Part shown: positions 53,193-64,000 of the stretch, piece after piece | How the letters are laid out: each line of letters begins with the position of its first letter | Position numbering within the stretch: position 1 is the stretch's first letter | NCBI RefSeq assembly: GCF_904849725.1 | Contig: NC_058519.1 | Span: forward strand, 20,319,267 to 20,383,266 | Length of the DNA stretch: 64,000 bases | Direction of reading: 5' to 3' | Source of the DNA: Hordeum vulgare subsp. vulgare | Taxonomy: Eukaryota > Streptophyta > Magnoliopsida > Poales > Poaceae | Translations under genes and position numbers: made by a program | The notes under the pieces: generated by a model | What the model saw: the letters and a program-made list of their open reading frames with translations, nothing else | Databases searched by the model: none | Told to the model about the DNA's origin: nothing

Positions 53193-56100
53193 GGATGCAG
53201 TTCGTGTACAAAACTCACAATCTCTCTCGAAGTAGCAAGGTTTCGAACGAGAACTCATCTCTTACAAAGGGATTTCATTTTTTTGAACTTATTAGAACTC
53301 CATACTTTTTGTGTGTTCAAAATGCACCATTCAAAGGCATATCACAAAATTTCAACAATTTCCGGCTTCATTTGGAATATTTCGTGCATTTACTTAGTTT
53401 TTTTTGAGCTAGTTAACCCTGAAATTGAAAAGCACTACAAATGAACTCTGAAAATGTTGAAAGTTGGCATGCTATCATCATTTCACCCACATAGCATGTG
53501 TTAAAAAGTTGAGAGGGCTACGACAAAAACTGGATGCAGTTCGTGTACAAAACTGACAATCTCTCTCGAAGTAGGAGGGTTTCGAACGAGAACTCATCTC
53601 TTACAAAGGGATTTCATTTTTTTGAACTTACTTGAACTCCATACTTTTTGTGTGTTCAAAATGCACCATTCAAAGGCACATCACAAAATTTCAACAATTT
53701 CTGACTTCATTTGGTATATTCCGTGCATTTACTTATTTTTTTTGAGCTAGTTGACCCTGAAATTGAAAAGACTACAAATGAACTCTGAAAATGTTGAAAG
53801 TTGGCATGCTATCATCATTTCACCCACATAGCATGTGTTAAAAAGTTGAGAGGGCTACGACAAAAACTGGATGCAGTTCGTGTACAAAACTGACAATCTC
53901 TCTCGAAGTAGCAGGGTTTCGAACGAGAACTCATCTCTTACAAAGGGATTTCATTTTTTTGAACTTATTTGAACTCCATACTTTTTTGTGTTCAAAATGC
54001 ACCATTCAAAGGCACATCACAAAATTTCAACAATTTCTGACTTCATTTGGTATATTTCGTGCATTTACTTATTATTTTTGAGCTAGTTGACCCTAAAATT
54101 GAAAAGCACTACAAATGAACTCTCAAAATGTTGAAAGTTGGCATGCTATCATCATTTCACCCACATAGCATGTGTTAAAAAGTTGAGAGGGCTACGACAA
54201 AAACTGGATGCAGTGCGTGTACAAAACTGACCATCTCTCTCGAAGTAGCAGGGTTTCGAACGAGAACTCATCTCTTACAAAGGGATTTCATTTTTTTGAA
54301 CTTATTTGAACTCCATACTTTTTGTGTGTTCAAAATGCACCATTCAAAGGCGCATCACAAAATTTCAACAATTTCTGACTTCATTTGGTATATTTCATGC
54401 ATTTACTTTTTTTTGAGCTAGTTGACCCTAAAATTGAAAAGCACTATAAATGAACTCTGAAAATGTTGAAAGTTGGCATGCTATCATCATTTCACCCACA
54501 TAGCATGTGTTAAAAAGTTGAGAGGGCTACGACAAAAACAGGATGCAGTTCGTGTACAAAACTCACAATCTCTCTCGAAGTAGCAGGGTTTCGAACGAGA
54601 ACTCATCTCTTACAACGGGATTTCATTTTTTTGAACTTATTAGAACTCCATACTTTTTGTCTGTTCAAAATGCACCATTCAAAGGCACATCGCAAAATTT
54701 CAACAATTTCCGACTTCATTTGGAATATATCGGGCATTTACTTATTTTTTATGAGCTAGTTGACCCTGAAATTGAAAAGCACTACAAATGAACTTTGAAA
54801 ATGTTGAAATTTGGCATGCTATCATCATTTCACCCACATAGCATGTGTTAAAAAGTTGAGAGGGCTACGACAAAAACTGGATGCAGTTCGTGTACAAAAC
54901 TGACAATCTCTCTCGAAGTAGCAGGGTTTCGAACGAGAACTCATCTCTTACAAAGGGATTTCATTTTTTTGAACTTATTTGAACTCCATACTTTTTTGTG
55001 TTCAAAATGCACCATTCAAAGGCACATCACAAAATTTCAACAATTTCTGACTTCATTTGGTATATTTCGTGCATTTACTTATTATTTTTTTGAGCTAGTT
55101 GACCCTAAAATTGAAAAGCACTACAAATGAACTCTCAAAATGTTGAAAGTTGGCATGCTATCATCATTTCACCCACATAGCATGTGTTAAAAAGTTGAGT
55201 GGGCTACGACAAAAACTGGATGCAGTTCGTGTACAAAACTGACAATCTCTCTCGAAGTAGCAGGGTTTCGAACGAGAACTCATCTCTTACAAAGGGATTT
55301 CATTTTTTTGAACTTATTTGAACTCCATACTTTTTGTGTGTTCAAAATGCACCATTCAAAGGCACATCACAAAATTTCAACAATTTCTGACTTCATTTGG
55401 TATATTTCATGCATTTACTTATTTTTTTGAGCTAGTTGACCCTGAAATTGAAAAGCACTACAAATGAACTCTGAAAATGTTGAAAGTTGGCATGCTATCA
55501 TCATTTCACCCACATAGCATGTGTTAAAAAGTTGAGAGGGCTACGACAAAAACTGGATGCAGTTCGTGTAAAAAACTCACAATCTCTCTCGAAGTAGCAC
55601 GGTTTCGAACGAGAACTCATCTCTTACAAAGGGATTTCATTTTTTTGAACTTATTAGAACTCCATACTTTTTGTGTGTTCAAAATGCACCATCCAAAGGC
55701 ACATCACAAAATTTCAACAATTTCCGACTTCATTTGGAATATTTCGTGCATTTACTTAATTTTTTTTGAGCTAGTTAACCCTGAAATTGAAAAGCACTAC
55801 AAACGAACTCTGAAAATGTTGAAAGTTGGCATACTATCATCATTTCACCCACATAGCATGTGTTAAAAAGTTGAGAGGGCTACGACAAAAACTGGATGCA
55901 GTTCGTGTACAAAACTGACAATCTCTCTCGAAGTAGCAGGGTTTCGAACGAGAACTCATCTCTTACAAAGGGATTTCATTTTTTTGAACTTTTTTGAACT
56001 CCATACTTTTGTGTGTTAAAAATGCACCATTCAAAGGCGCATCACAAAATTTCAACAATTTCTGACTTCATTTGGTATATTTCGTGCATTTACTTATTTT

Positions 56101-56231
56101 TTTTTGAGCTAGTTGACCCTAAAATTGAAAAGCACTACAAATGAACTCTGAAAATGTTGAAATTTGGCATGCTATCATCATTTCACCCACATAGCATGTG
56201 TTAAAAAGTTGAGAGGGCTACGACAAAAACT
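53193..56231 (+). repeat. HOR C, copy 4: truncated to nine monomers (3,039 bp)
   Basis: Monomer starts: 53193, 53532, 53869, 54206, 54541, 54879, 55218, 55555, 55894. The first eight follow copy 3, including CATCCAAAGG, CAAACGAAC and GGCATACTATC in the eighth. The ninth (55894) has TTTTGTGTGTTAAAAATG, the mark of the tenth type, so the unit breaks off by skipping. After 56232 the C order is lost. Private: GACCATCTC near 54228, GTGTAAAAAACTC near 55566 and CTTTTTTGAACTCC near 55988. Confidence 0.9.
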
Positions 56232-57243
56232 GGATGCAGTTCGTGTACAAAACTCACAATCTCTCTCGAAGTAGCAGGGTTTCGAACGAGAACTCATCTC
56301 TTACAAAGGGATTTCATTTTTTTGAACTTATTAGAACTCCATACTTTTTGTGTGTTCAAAATGCACCATTCAAAGGCACATCACAAAATTTCAACAATTT
56401 CCGACTTCATTTGGAATATTTCGTGCATTTACTTATTTGTTTTGAGCTAGTTGACCCTAAAATTGAAAAGCACTACAAATGAACTCTAAAAATGTTGAAA
56501 GTTGGCATGCTATCGTAATTTCACCCACATAGCATGTGTTAAACAGTTGAGAGGGCTACGACAAAAACTTGATGCCGTTCGTGTACAAAACTGACAATCT
56601 CTCTCGAAGTAGCAGGGTTTCGAACGAGAACTCATCTCTTACAAAGGGATTTCATTTTTTTGAACTTATTTGAACTCCATACTTTTTGTGTGTTCAAAAT
56701 GCACCATTCAAAGGCACATCACAAAATTTCAACAATTTCCGACTTCATTTGGAATATTTCGTGCATTTACTTATTTTTTTTGAGCTAGTTGACCCTGAAA
56801 TTGAAAAGCACTACAAATGAACTCTGAAAATGTTGAAAGTTGGCATGCTATCATCATTTCACCCACATAGCATGTGTTAAAAAGTTGAGAGGGCTACGAC
56901 AAAAACTGGATGCATTTCGTGTACAAAACTGACAATCTCTCTCGAAGTAGCAGGGTTTCGAACGAGAACTCATCTCTTACAAAGAGATTTCATTATTTTG
57001 AACTTATTTGAACTCCATACTTTTTGTGTGTTCAAAATGCACCATTCAAAGGCACATCACAAAATTTCAACAATTTCCGACTTCATTTGGTATATTTCGT
57101 GCATTTACTTATTTTTTTTAGCTAGTTGACCCTGAAATTGAAAAGCACTACAAATGAACTCTGAAAATGTTGAAAGTTGGCATGCTATCATCATTTCACC
57201 CACATAGCATGTGTTAAAAAGTTGAGAGGACTGCGACAAAACT
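56232..57243 (+). repeat. Mixed satellite monomers
   Basis: Monomer starts: 56232, 56570 (anchor mutated to TGATGC) and 56908. The monomer at 56232 belongs to the class with ACTCAC, GCAGGG, CTTATTAGAAC and TTTCCGAC, also seen at 59942, 60616 and 62980. Private changes: ATCGTAATTT near 56512, TTAAACAGTTG near 56540, GATGCCGTTC near 56571, AAAGAGATTTC near 56981 and CATTATTTTG near 56991. Confidence 0.85.
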
Positions 57244-58253
57244 AGATGCAGTTCGTGTACAAAACTGACAATCTCTCTCGAAGTAGCACGGTTTCGAACG
57301 AGAACTCATCTCTTACAAAGGGATTTCATTTTTTTGAACTTATTTGAACTCCATACTTTTTGTGTGGTCAAAATGCACCATTCAAAGCCACATCATAAAA
57401 TTTCAACAATTCCTGACTTCATTTGGTATATTTCGTGCATTTACTTATTTTTTTTGAGCTAGTTGACCCTGAGATTGAAAAGCACTACAAATGAACTCTG
57501 AAAATGTTGAAAGTTGGCATGCTATCATCATTTCACCCACATAGCTTGTGTTAAAAAGTTGAGAGGGCTACGACAAAAACTGGATGCAGTTCGTGTAACT
57601 GACAATCTCTCTCGAAGTAGGAGGGTTTCGAACGAGAACTCATCTCTTACAAAGGGATTTCATTTTTTTGAACTTATTTGAACTCCATAATTTTTGTGTG
57701 TTCAAAATGCACCATTCAAAGGCGCATCACAAAATTTCAACAATTTCTGACTTCATTTGGTATATTTCGTGCATTTACTTATTTTTTTTTGAGCTAGTTG
57801 ACCCTGAAATTGAAAAGCACTACAAATGAACTCTGAAAATGTTGAAAGTTGGCATGCTATCATCATTTCACCCACATAGAATGTGTTAAAAAGTTGAGAG
57901 GGCTACGACAAAAACTGGATGCAGTTCGTGTACAAAACTGACAATCTCTCTCGAAGTAGGAGGGGTTCGAACGAGAACTTATCTCTTACAAAGGGATTTC
58001 ATTTTTTTGAACTTATTTGAACTCCATACTTTTTGTGTGTTCAAAATGCACCATTCTAAGGCACATCACAAAATTTCAACAATTTCCGACTTCATTTGGA
58101 ATATTTCGTGCATTTACTTATTTTTTTGAGCTAGTTGACCCTGAAATTGAAAAGCACTACAAATGAACTCTGAAAATGTTGAAAGTTGGCATGCTATCAT
58201 CATTTCACCCACATAGCATGTGTTAAAAAGTTGAGAGGGCTACGAAAAAAACT
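57244..58253 (+). repeat. Tandem trimer in the right part, left copy (1,010 bp)
   Basis: Monomers at 57244 (anchor AGATGC), 57582 and 57917. Rare marks shared with the next copy: AATTCCTGAC near 57408, CTGAGATTG near 57468, a 4-bp deletion giving GTGTAACTGAC near 57593, CCATAATTTTTG near 57685, ATAGAATGTG near 57877, and GGAGGGGTTCGAAC near 57959. Private: GTGTGGTCAAAATG near 57362, AAAGCCACATCATAAAA near 57386 and ATAGCTTGTG near 57541. Confidence 0.88.
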
Positions 58254-59264
58254 GGATGCAGTTCGTGTACAAAACTGACAATCTCTCTCGAAGTAGGAGG
58301 GTTTCGAACGAGAACTCATCTCTTACAAAGGGATTTCAATTTTTTGAACTTATTTGAACTCCATACTTTTTGTCTGTTCAAAATGCACCATTCAAAGGCA
58401 CATCACAAAATTTCAACAATTCCTGACTTCATTTGGTATATTTCGTGCATTTACTTATTTTTTTTTGAGCTAGTTGACCCTGAGATTGAAAAGCACTACA
58501 AATGAACTCTGAAAATGTTGAAAGTTGGCATGCTATCATCATTTCACCCACATAGCATGTGTTAAAAAGTTGAGAGGGCTACGACAAAAACTGGATGCAG
58601 TTCGTGTAACTGACAATCTCTCTCGAAGTAGAAGGGTTTCGAACGAGAACTCATCTCTTACAAAGGGATTTCATTTTTTTGAACTTATTTGAACTCCATA
58701 ATTTTTGTGTGTTCAAAATGCACCATTCAAAGGCGCATCACAAAATTTCAACAATTTCTGACTTCATTTGGTATATTTCGTGCATTTACTTATTTTTTTT
58801 GAGCTAGTTGACCCTGAAATTGAAAAGCACTACAAATGAACTCTGAAAATGTTGAAAGTTGGCATGCTATCATCATTTCACCCACATAGAATGTGTTAAA
58901 AAGTTGAGAGGGCTACGACAAAAACTGGATGCAGTTCGTGTACAAAACTGACAATCTCTCTCGAAGTAGGAGGGGTTCGAACGAGAACTCATCTCTTACA
59001 AAGGGATTTAATTTTTTTGAACTTATTTGAACTCCATACTTTTTGTGTGTCCAAAATGCACCATTCAAAGGCGCATCACAAAATTTCAACAATTTCCGAC
59101 TTCATTTGGAATATTTCGTGCATTTACTTATTTTTTTTGAGCTAGTTGACCCTGAAATTGAAAAGCACTACAAATGAACTCTGAAAATGTTGAAAGTTGG
59201 CATGCTATCATCATTTCACCCACATAGCATGTGTTAAAAAGTTGAGAGGGCTACGACAAAAACT
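58254..59264 (+). repeat. Tandem trimer in the right part, right copy (1,011 bp)
   Basis: Monomers at 58254, 58593 and 58927. It repeats AATTCCTGAC, CTGAGATTG, the GTGTAACTGAC deletion near 58604, CCATAATTTTTG, ATAGAATGTG and GGAGGGGTTCGAAC near 58969, at an offset of 1,010-1,011 bp. Private: TTTCAATTTTTTG near 58335, GTAGAAGGG near 58628, and GTGTCCAAAATG near 59047. Confidence 0.88.
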
Positions 59265-61631
59265 GGATGCAGTTCGTGTACAAAACTGACAATCTCTCTC
59301 GAAGTAGCAGGGTTTCGAACGAGAACTCATCTCTTACAAAGGGATTTCATTTTTTTGAACTTATTTTAACTCCATACTTTTTGTGTGTTCAAAATGCACC
59401 ATTGAAAGTTACATCACAAAATTTCAACAATTTCTGACTTCATTTGGTATATTTCGTGCATTTACTTATTTTTTTTGAGCTAGTTGACCCTGAAATTGAA
59501 AAGCACTACAAATGAACTCTGAAAATGTTGAAACTTGGCATGCTATCATCATTTCACCCACATAGCATGTGTTAAAAATTTGAGAGGGCTACGACAAAAA
59601 CTGGATGCAGTTCGTGTACAAAACTGACAATCTCTCTCGAAGTAGCAGGGTTTCGAACGAGAACTCATCTCTTACAAAGGGATTTCATTTTTTTGAACTT
59701 ATTTGAACTCCATACTTTTTGTGTGTTCAAAATGCACCATTCAAAGGCGCATCACAAAATTTCGACAATTTCTGACTTCATTTGGTATATTTCGTGCATT
59801 TACTTTTTTTTTTTTGAGCTAGTTGACCCTAAAATTGAAAAGCACTACAAATGAACTCTGAAAATGTTGAAAGTTGGCATGCTATCATCATTTCACCCAC
59901 ATAGCATGTGTTAAAAAGTTGAGAGGGCTACGACAAAAACTGGATGCAGTTCGTGTACAAAACTCACAATCTCTCTCGAAGTAGCAGGGTTTCGAACGAG
60001 AACTCATCTCTTACAAAGGGATTTCATTTTTTTGAACTTATTAGAACTCCATACTTTTTGTGTGTTCAAAATGCACCATTCAAAGGCACATCACAAAATT
60101 TCAACAATTTCCGACTTCATTTGGAATATTTCGTGCATTTACTTATTTTTTTTGAGCTAGTTGACCCTGAAATTGAAAAGCACTACAAATGAACTCTGAA
60201 AATGTTGAAAGTTGGCATGCTATCATCATTTCACCCACATAGCATGTGTTAATAAGTTGAGAGGGCTACGACAAAAACTGGATGCAGTTCGTGTACAAAA
60301 CTGACAATCTCTCTCGAAGTAGCAGGGTTTCGAACGAGAACTCATCTCTTACAAAGGGATTTCATTTTTTTGAACTTATTTGAACTCCATACTTTTGTGT
60401 GTTAAAAATGCACCATTCAAAGGCGCATCACAAAATTTCAACAATTTCTGACTTCATTTGGTATATTTCGTGCATTTACTTATTTTTTTGAGCTAGTTGA
60501 CCCTAAAATTGAAAAGCACTACAAATGAACTCTGAAAATGTTGAAATTTGGCATGCTATCATCATTTCACCCACATAGCATGTGTTAAAAAGTTGAGAGG
60601 GCTACGACAAAAACTGGATGCAGTTCGTGTACAAAACTCACAATCTCTCTCGAAGTAGCAGGGTTTCGAACGAGAACTCATCTCTTACAAAGGGATTTCA
60701 TTTTTTTGAACTTATTAGAACTCCATACTTTTTGTGTGTTCAAAATGCACCATTCAAAGGCACATCACAAAATTTCAACAATTTCCGACTTCATTTGGAA
60801 TATTTCGTGCATTTACTTATTTTTTTTTGAGCTAGTTGACCCTGAAATTGAAAAGCACTACAAATGAACTCTGAAAATGTTAAAACTTGGCATGCTATCA
60901 TAATTTCACCCACATAGCATGTGTTAAAAAGTTGAGAGGGCTACGACAAAAACTGGATGCAGTTCGTGTACAAAACTGACAATCTCTCTCGAAGTAGCAG
61001 GGTTTCGAACGAGAACTCATCTCTTACAAAGGGATTTCATTTTTTTGAACTTATTTGAACTCCATACTTTTTGTGTGTCCAAAATGCACCATTCAAAGGC
61101 ACATCACAAAATTTCAACAATTTCTGACTTCATTTGGTATATTTCGTGCATTTACTTATTTTTTTTTGAGCTATTTGACCCTGAAATTGAAAAGCACTAC
61201 AAATGAACTCTGAAAATGTTGAAAGTTGGCATGCTATCATCATTTCAGCCACGTAGCATGTGTTAAAAAGTTGAGAGGGCTACGACAAAAACTGGATGCA
61301 GTTCGTGTACAAAACTCACAATCTCTCTCGAAGTAGCACGGTTTCGAACGAGAACTCATCTCTTACAAAGGGATTTCATTATTTTGAACTTATTAGAACT
61401 CCATACTTTTTGTGTGTTCAAAATGCACCATTCAAAGCCACATCACAAAATTTCAACAATTTCCGACTTCATTTGGAATATTTCGTGCATTTACTTAGTT
61501 TTTTTTGAGCTAGTTAACCCTGAAATTGAAAAGCACTACAAATGAACTCTGAAAATGTTGAAAGTTGGCATGCTATCATCATTTCACCCACATAGCATGT
61601 GTTAAAAAGTTGAGAGGGCTGCGACAAAACT
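59265..61631 (+). repeat. Mixed satellite monomers; first part repeated at 62304
   Basis: Monomer starts: 59265, 59603, 59942, 60280, 60616, 60955, 61294. The first four match 62304-63652 at an offset of 3,038-3,039 bp (9 monomers), with shared CTTATTTTAACTCC, CATTGAAAGTTACATC, AAACTTGGC with AAAAATTTGAGAGG, and TTTCGACAATTTC. Monomers 59942 and 60616 are near-duplicates 674 bp apart. Private: GTTAATAAGTTG near 60249, ATGTTAAAACTTGG near 60878, CAGCCACGTAGC near 61247 and AAAGCCACATC near 61435. Confidence 0.87.
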
Positions 61632-63652
61632 GGATGCAGTTCGTGTACAAAACTGACAATCTCTCTCGAAGTAGCACGGTTTCGAACGAGAAGTCATCTC
61701 TTACAAAGGGATTTCATTTTTTTGAACTTATTTGAACTCCATACTTTTTGTGTGTTCAAAATGCACCATTCAAAGGCACATCACAAAATTTCAACAATTT
61801 CTGACTTCATTTGGTATATTTCGTGCATTTACTTATTTTTTTGAGCTAGTTGACCCTGAGATTGAAAAGCACTACAAATGAACTATGAAAATGTTGAAAG
61901 TTGGCATGCTATCATCATTTCACCCACATAGCATGTGTTAAAAAGTTGAGAGGGCTACGACAAAAACTGGATGCAGTTCGTGTAACTGACAATCTCTCTC
62001 GAAGTAGCAGGGTTTCGAACGAGAACTCATCTCTTACAAAGGGATTTCATTTCTTTGAACTTATTTGAACTCCATAATTTTTGTGTGTTCAAAATGCACC
62101 ATTCAAAGGCGCATCACAAAATTTCAACAATTTCTGACTTCATTTGGTATATTTCGTGCATTTACTTTTTTTTTTTTGAGCTAGTTGACCCTAAAATTGA
62201 AAAGCACTACAAATGAACTCTGAAAATGTTGAAAGTTGGCATGCTATCATCATTTCACCCACATAGAATGTGTTAAAAAGTTGAGAGGGCTACGACAAAA
62301 ACTGGATGCAGTTCGTGTACAAAACTGACAATCTCTCTCGAAGTAGCAGGGTTTCGAACGAGAACTCATCTCTTACAAAGGGATTTCATTTTTTTGAACT
62401 TATTTTAACTCCATACTTTTTGTGTGTTCAAAATGCACCATTGAAAGTTACATCACAAAATTTCAACAATTTCTGACTTCATTTGGTATATTTCGTGCAT
62501 TTACTTATTTTTTTTGAGCTAGTTGACCCTGAAATTGAAAAGCACTACAAATGAACTCTGAAAATGTTGAAACTTGGCATGCTATCATCATTTCACCCAC
62601 ATAGCATGTGTTAAAAATTTGAGAGGGCTACGACAAAAACTGGATGCAGTTCGTGTACAAAACTGACAATCTCTCTCGAAGTAGCAGGGTTTCGAACGAG
62701 AACTCATCTCTTACAAAGGGATTTCATTTTTTTGAACTTATTTGAACTCCATACTTTTTGTGTGTTCAAAATGCACCATTCAAAGGCGCATCACAAAATT
62801 TCGACAATTTCTGACTTCATTTGGTATATTTCGTGCATTTACTTTTTTTTTTTGAGCTAGTTGACCCTAAAATTGAAAAGCACTACAAATGAACTCTGAA
62901 AATGTTGAAAGTTGGCATGCTATCATCATTTCACCCACATAGCATGTGTTAAAAAGTTGAGAGGGCTACGACAAAAACTGGATGCAGTTCGTGTACAAAA
63001 CTCACAATCTCTCTCGAAGTAGCAGGGTTTCGAACGAGAACTCATCTCTTACAAAGGGATTTCATTTTTTTGAACTTATTAGAACTCCATACTTTTTGTG
63101 TGTTCAAAATGCACCATTCAAAGGCACATCACAAAATTTCAACAATTTCCGACTTCATTTGGAATATTTCGTGCATTTACTTATTTTTTTTGAGCTAGTT
63201 GACCCTGAAATTGAAAAGCACTACAAATGAACTCTGAAAATGTTGAAAGTTGGCATGCTATCATCATTTCACCCACATAGCATGTGTTAAAAAGTTGAGA
63301 GGGCTACGACAAAAACTGGATGCAGTTCGTGTACAAAACTGACAATCTCTCTCGAAGTAGCAGGGTTTCGAACGAGAACTCATCTCTTACAAAGGGATTT
63401 CATTTTTTTGAACTTATTTGAACTCCATACTTTTGTGTGTTAAAAATGCACCATTCAAAGGCGCATCACAAAATTTCAACAATTTCTGACTTCATTTGGT
63501 ATATTTCGTGCATTTACTTTTTTTTTTGAGCTAGTTGACCCTAAAATTGAAAAGCACTACAAATGAACTCTGAAAATGTTGAAACTTGGCATGCTATCAT
63601 CATTTCACCCACATAGCATGTGTTAAAAAGTTGAGAGGGCTGCGACAAAACT
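61632..63652 (+). repeat. Six-monomer unit (2,021 bp), first copy
   Basis: Monomer starts: 61632, 61969, 62304, 62642, 62980, 63318. The next copy starts at 63653 and runs out of the window. Shared marks at an offset of 2,021 bp: CTGCGACAAAACTGG before the first monomer, GAGAAGTCATC near 61688 and 63709, CTGAGATTG, and GAACTATGAAAATG near 61881 and 63902. The second monomer has the GTGTAACTGAC deletion near 61980, as at 57593 and 58604. Confidence 0.85.
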
Positions 63653-64000
63653 GGATGCAGTTCGTGTACAAAACTGACAATCTCTCTCGAAGTAGCACGG
63701 TTTCGAACGAGAAGTCATCTCTTACAAAGGGATTTCATTTTTTTGAACTTATTTGAACTCCATACTTTTTGTGTGTTCAAAATGCACCATTCAAAGGCAC
63801 ATCACAAAATTTCAACAATTTCTGACTTCATTTGGTATATTTCGTGCATTTACTTATTTTTTTGAGCTAGTTGACCCTGAGATTGAAAAGCACTACAAAT
63901 GAACTATGAAAATGTTGAAAGTTGGCATGCTATCATCATTTCACCCACATAGCATGTGTTAAAAAGTTGAGAGGGCTACGACAAAAACTGGATGCAGTTC
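63653..64000 (+). repeat. Six-monomer unit, start of second copy (cut by window edge)
   Basis: One complete monomer (63653-63989) plus 11 bp of the next. It matches 61632-61979 with CTGCGACAAAACTGG just upstream, GAGAAGTCATC and GAACTATGAAAATG. Whether the remaining five monomers follow lies outside the window. Confidence 0.8.

Larger units (their letters stand above)
1..64000 (+). repeat. Continuous ~338-bp satellite DNA array filling the window
   Basis: The whole window is head-to-tail copies of one AT-rich monomer. The anchor GGATGC (or a one-base variant, as at 24835, 42383, 56570 and 57244) recurs every 333-340 bp from 191 to 63990, giving 189 complete monomers with a mean of 337.6 bp. 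All copies lie in the same orientation. Most length change comes from two T-tracts and a few 1-4 bp indels. No unrelated sequence interrupts the array. Monomers differ from one another by scattered substitutions, but the differences recur in blocks, so the array has higher-order repeats. The monomer resembles, from memory only, the 340-380 bp subtelomeric satellites of grasses; that assignment is unverified. Array identity is certain; the family name is not. Confidence 0.99.

Noticed and set aside
57958..57975. RNA polymerase III B-box-like GGTTCGAAC in monomers 57917 and 58927
   Set aside because: It arises by one T-to-G change from GGTTTCGAAC, the two following C bases of the B box are absent, and I found no A box or cloverleaf. 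Not a tRNA or SINE.
1540..63230. Recurrent open frames of 69-105 codons on the + strand, often starting M-Q-F at the GGATGCAG anchor
   Set aside because: They recur at the monomer period, switch frame with T-tract length and the TTTCAACGAG deletion, share no domain I recognise, and have no promoter or intergenic context. They are by-products of a low-stop repeat.
1..64000. CRISPR array, because of the regular spacing
   Set aside because: The whole 338-bp period is repeated; there are no short repeats separated by unique spacers and no cas genes.
1..64000. LTR retrotransposon or DNA transposon with internal tandem repeats
   Set aside because: No long terminal repeats, target-site duplications, primer-binding site, or transposase, integrase or reverse transcriptase frames were seen in either strand.
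1..64000. A hidden gene system or non-satellite island in the window
   Set aside because: Every interval between anchors is 333-340 bp and reads as the same monomer, so there is no room for a non-satellite insert.

Overview
The window holds no gene. It is one uninterrupted, single-orientation tandem satellite DNA array from base 1 to base 64000. The monomer averages about 337.6 bp. I placed 190 monomer starts on the anchor word GGATGC or its one-base variants, from 191 to 63990. This gives 189 complete monomers of 333-340 bp, plus a 190-bp tail on the left and an 11-bp head on the right. I saw no transposon, inversion, spacer, RNA gene, telomere run or unique sequence between monomers.

The most likely source is a nuclear genome of a higher plant, probably a grass, assembled from long accurate reads. 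The reasons are the monomer length (about two nucleosomes), its AT-richness with A/T tracts, the huge array, and a resemblance, from memory only, to the 340-380 bp subtelomeric satellite class of grasses (for example rye pSc200 and rice TrsA). No database search was possible, so the species and the chromosomal position (subtelomeric, interstitial or pericentromeric) are open.

The structure of interest is the higher-order repeat (HOR) organisation, where blocks of distinguishable monomers are copied as units. Left to right: (1) 191-16224, HOR A, a 12-monomer unit of about 4,051 bp with three complete near-identical copies (3565, 7616, 11668), preceded by a 10-monomer copy that lacks two monomers and followed by a broken fifth copy. 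(2) 16225-20652, a block of about 2.06 kb present twice at an offset of 2,364 bp (7 monomers). (3) 20653-24158, reshuffled A-type monomers. (4) 24159-33606, HOR B, a second 12-monomer unit of 4,050 bp, then a second copy swollen to 16 monomers by two tandem dimer duplications. (5) 33607-40021, mixed monomers with a tandem trimer. (6) 40022-56231, HOR C, an 11-monomer unit of about 3,715 bp in four copies; the first carries six extra monomers and the last is truncated to nine. (7) 56232-64000, a more diverse part with trimer, dimer and 6-monomer duplications.

Nothing here works together as genes do. The history is one of unequal crossover and gene conversion, with repeat units of 2, 3, 6, 7, 11 and 12 monomers nested in one array. 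Many block-diagnostic variants are C-to-T or G-to-A changes at CpG sites, which suggests methylated chromatin. Each monomer carries an 8-bp inverted repeat with a 15-nt loop. The short open frames of 69-105 codons that recur in register with the monomer are by-products of the repeat, not genes.
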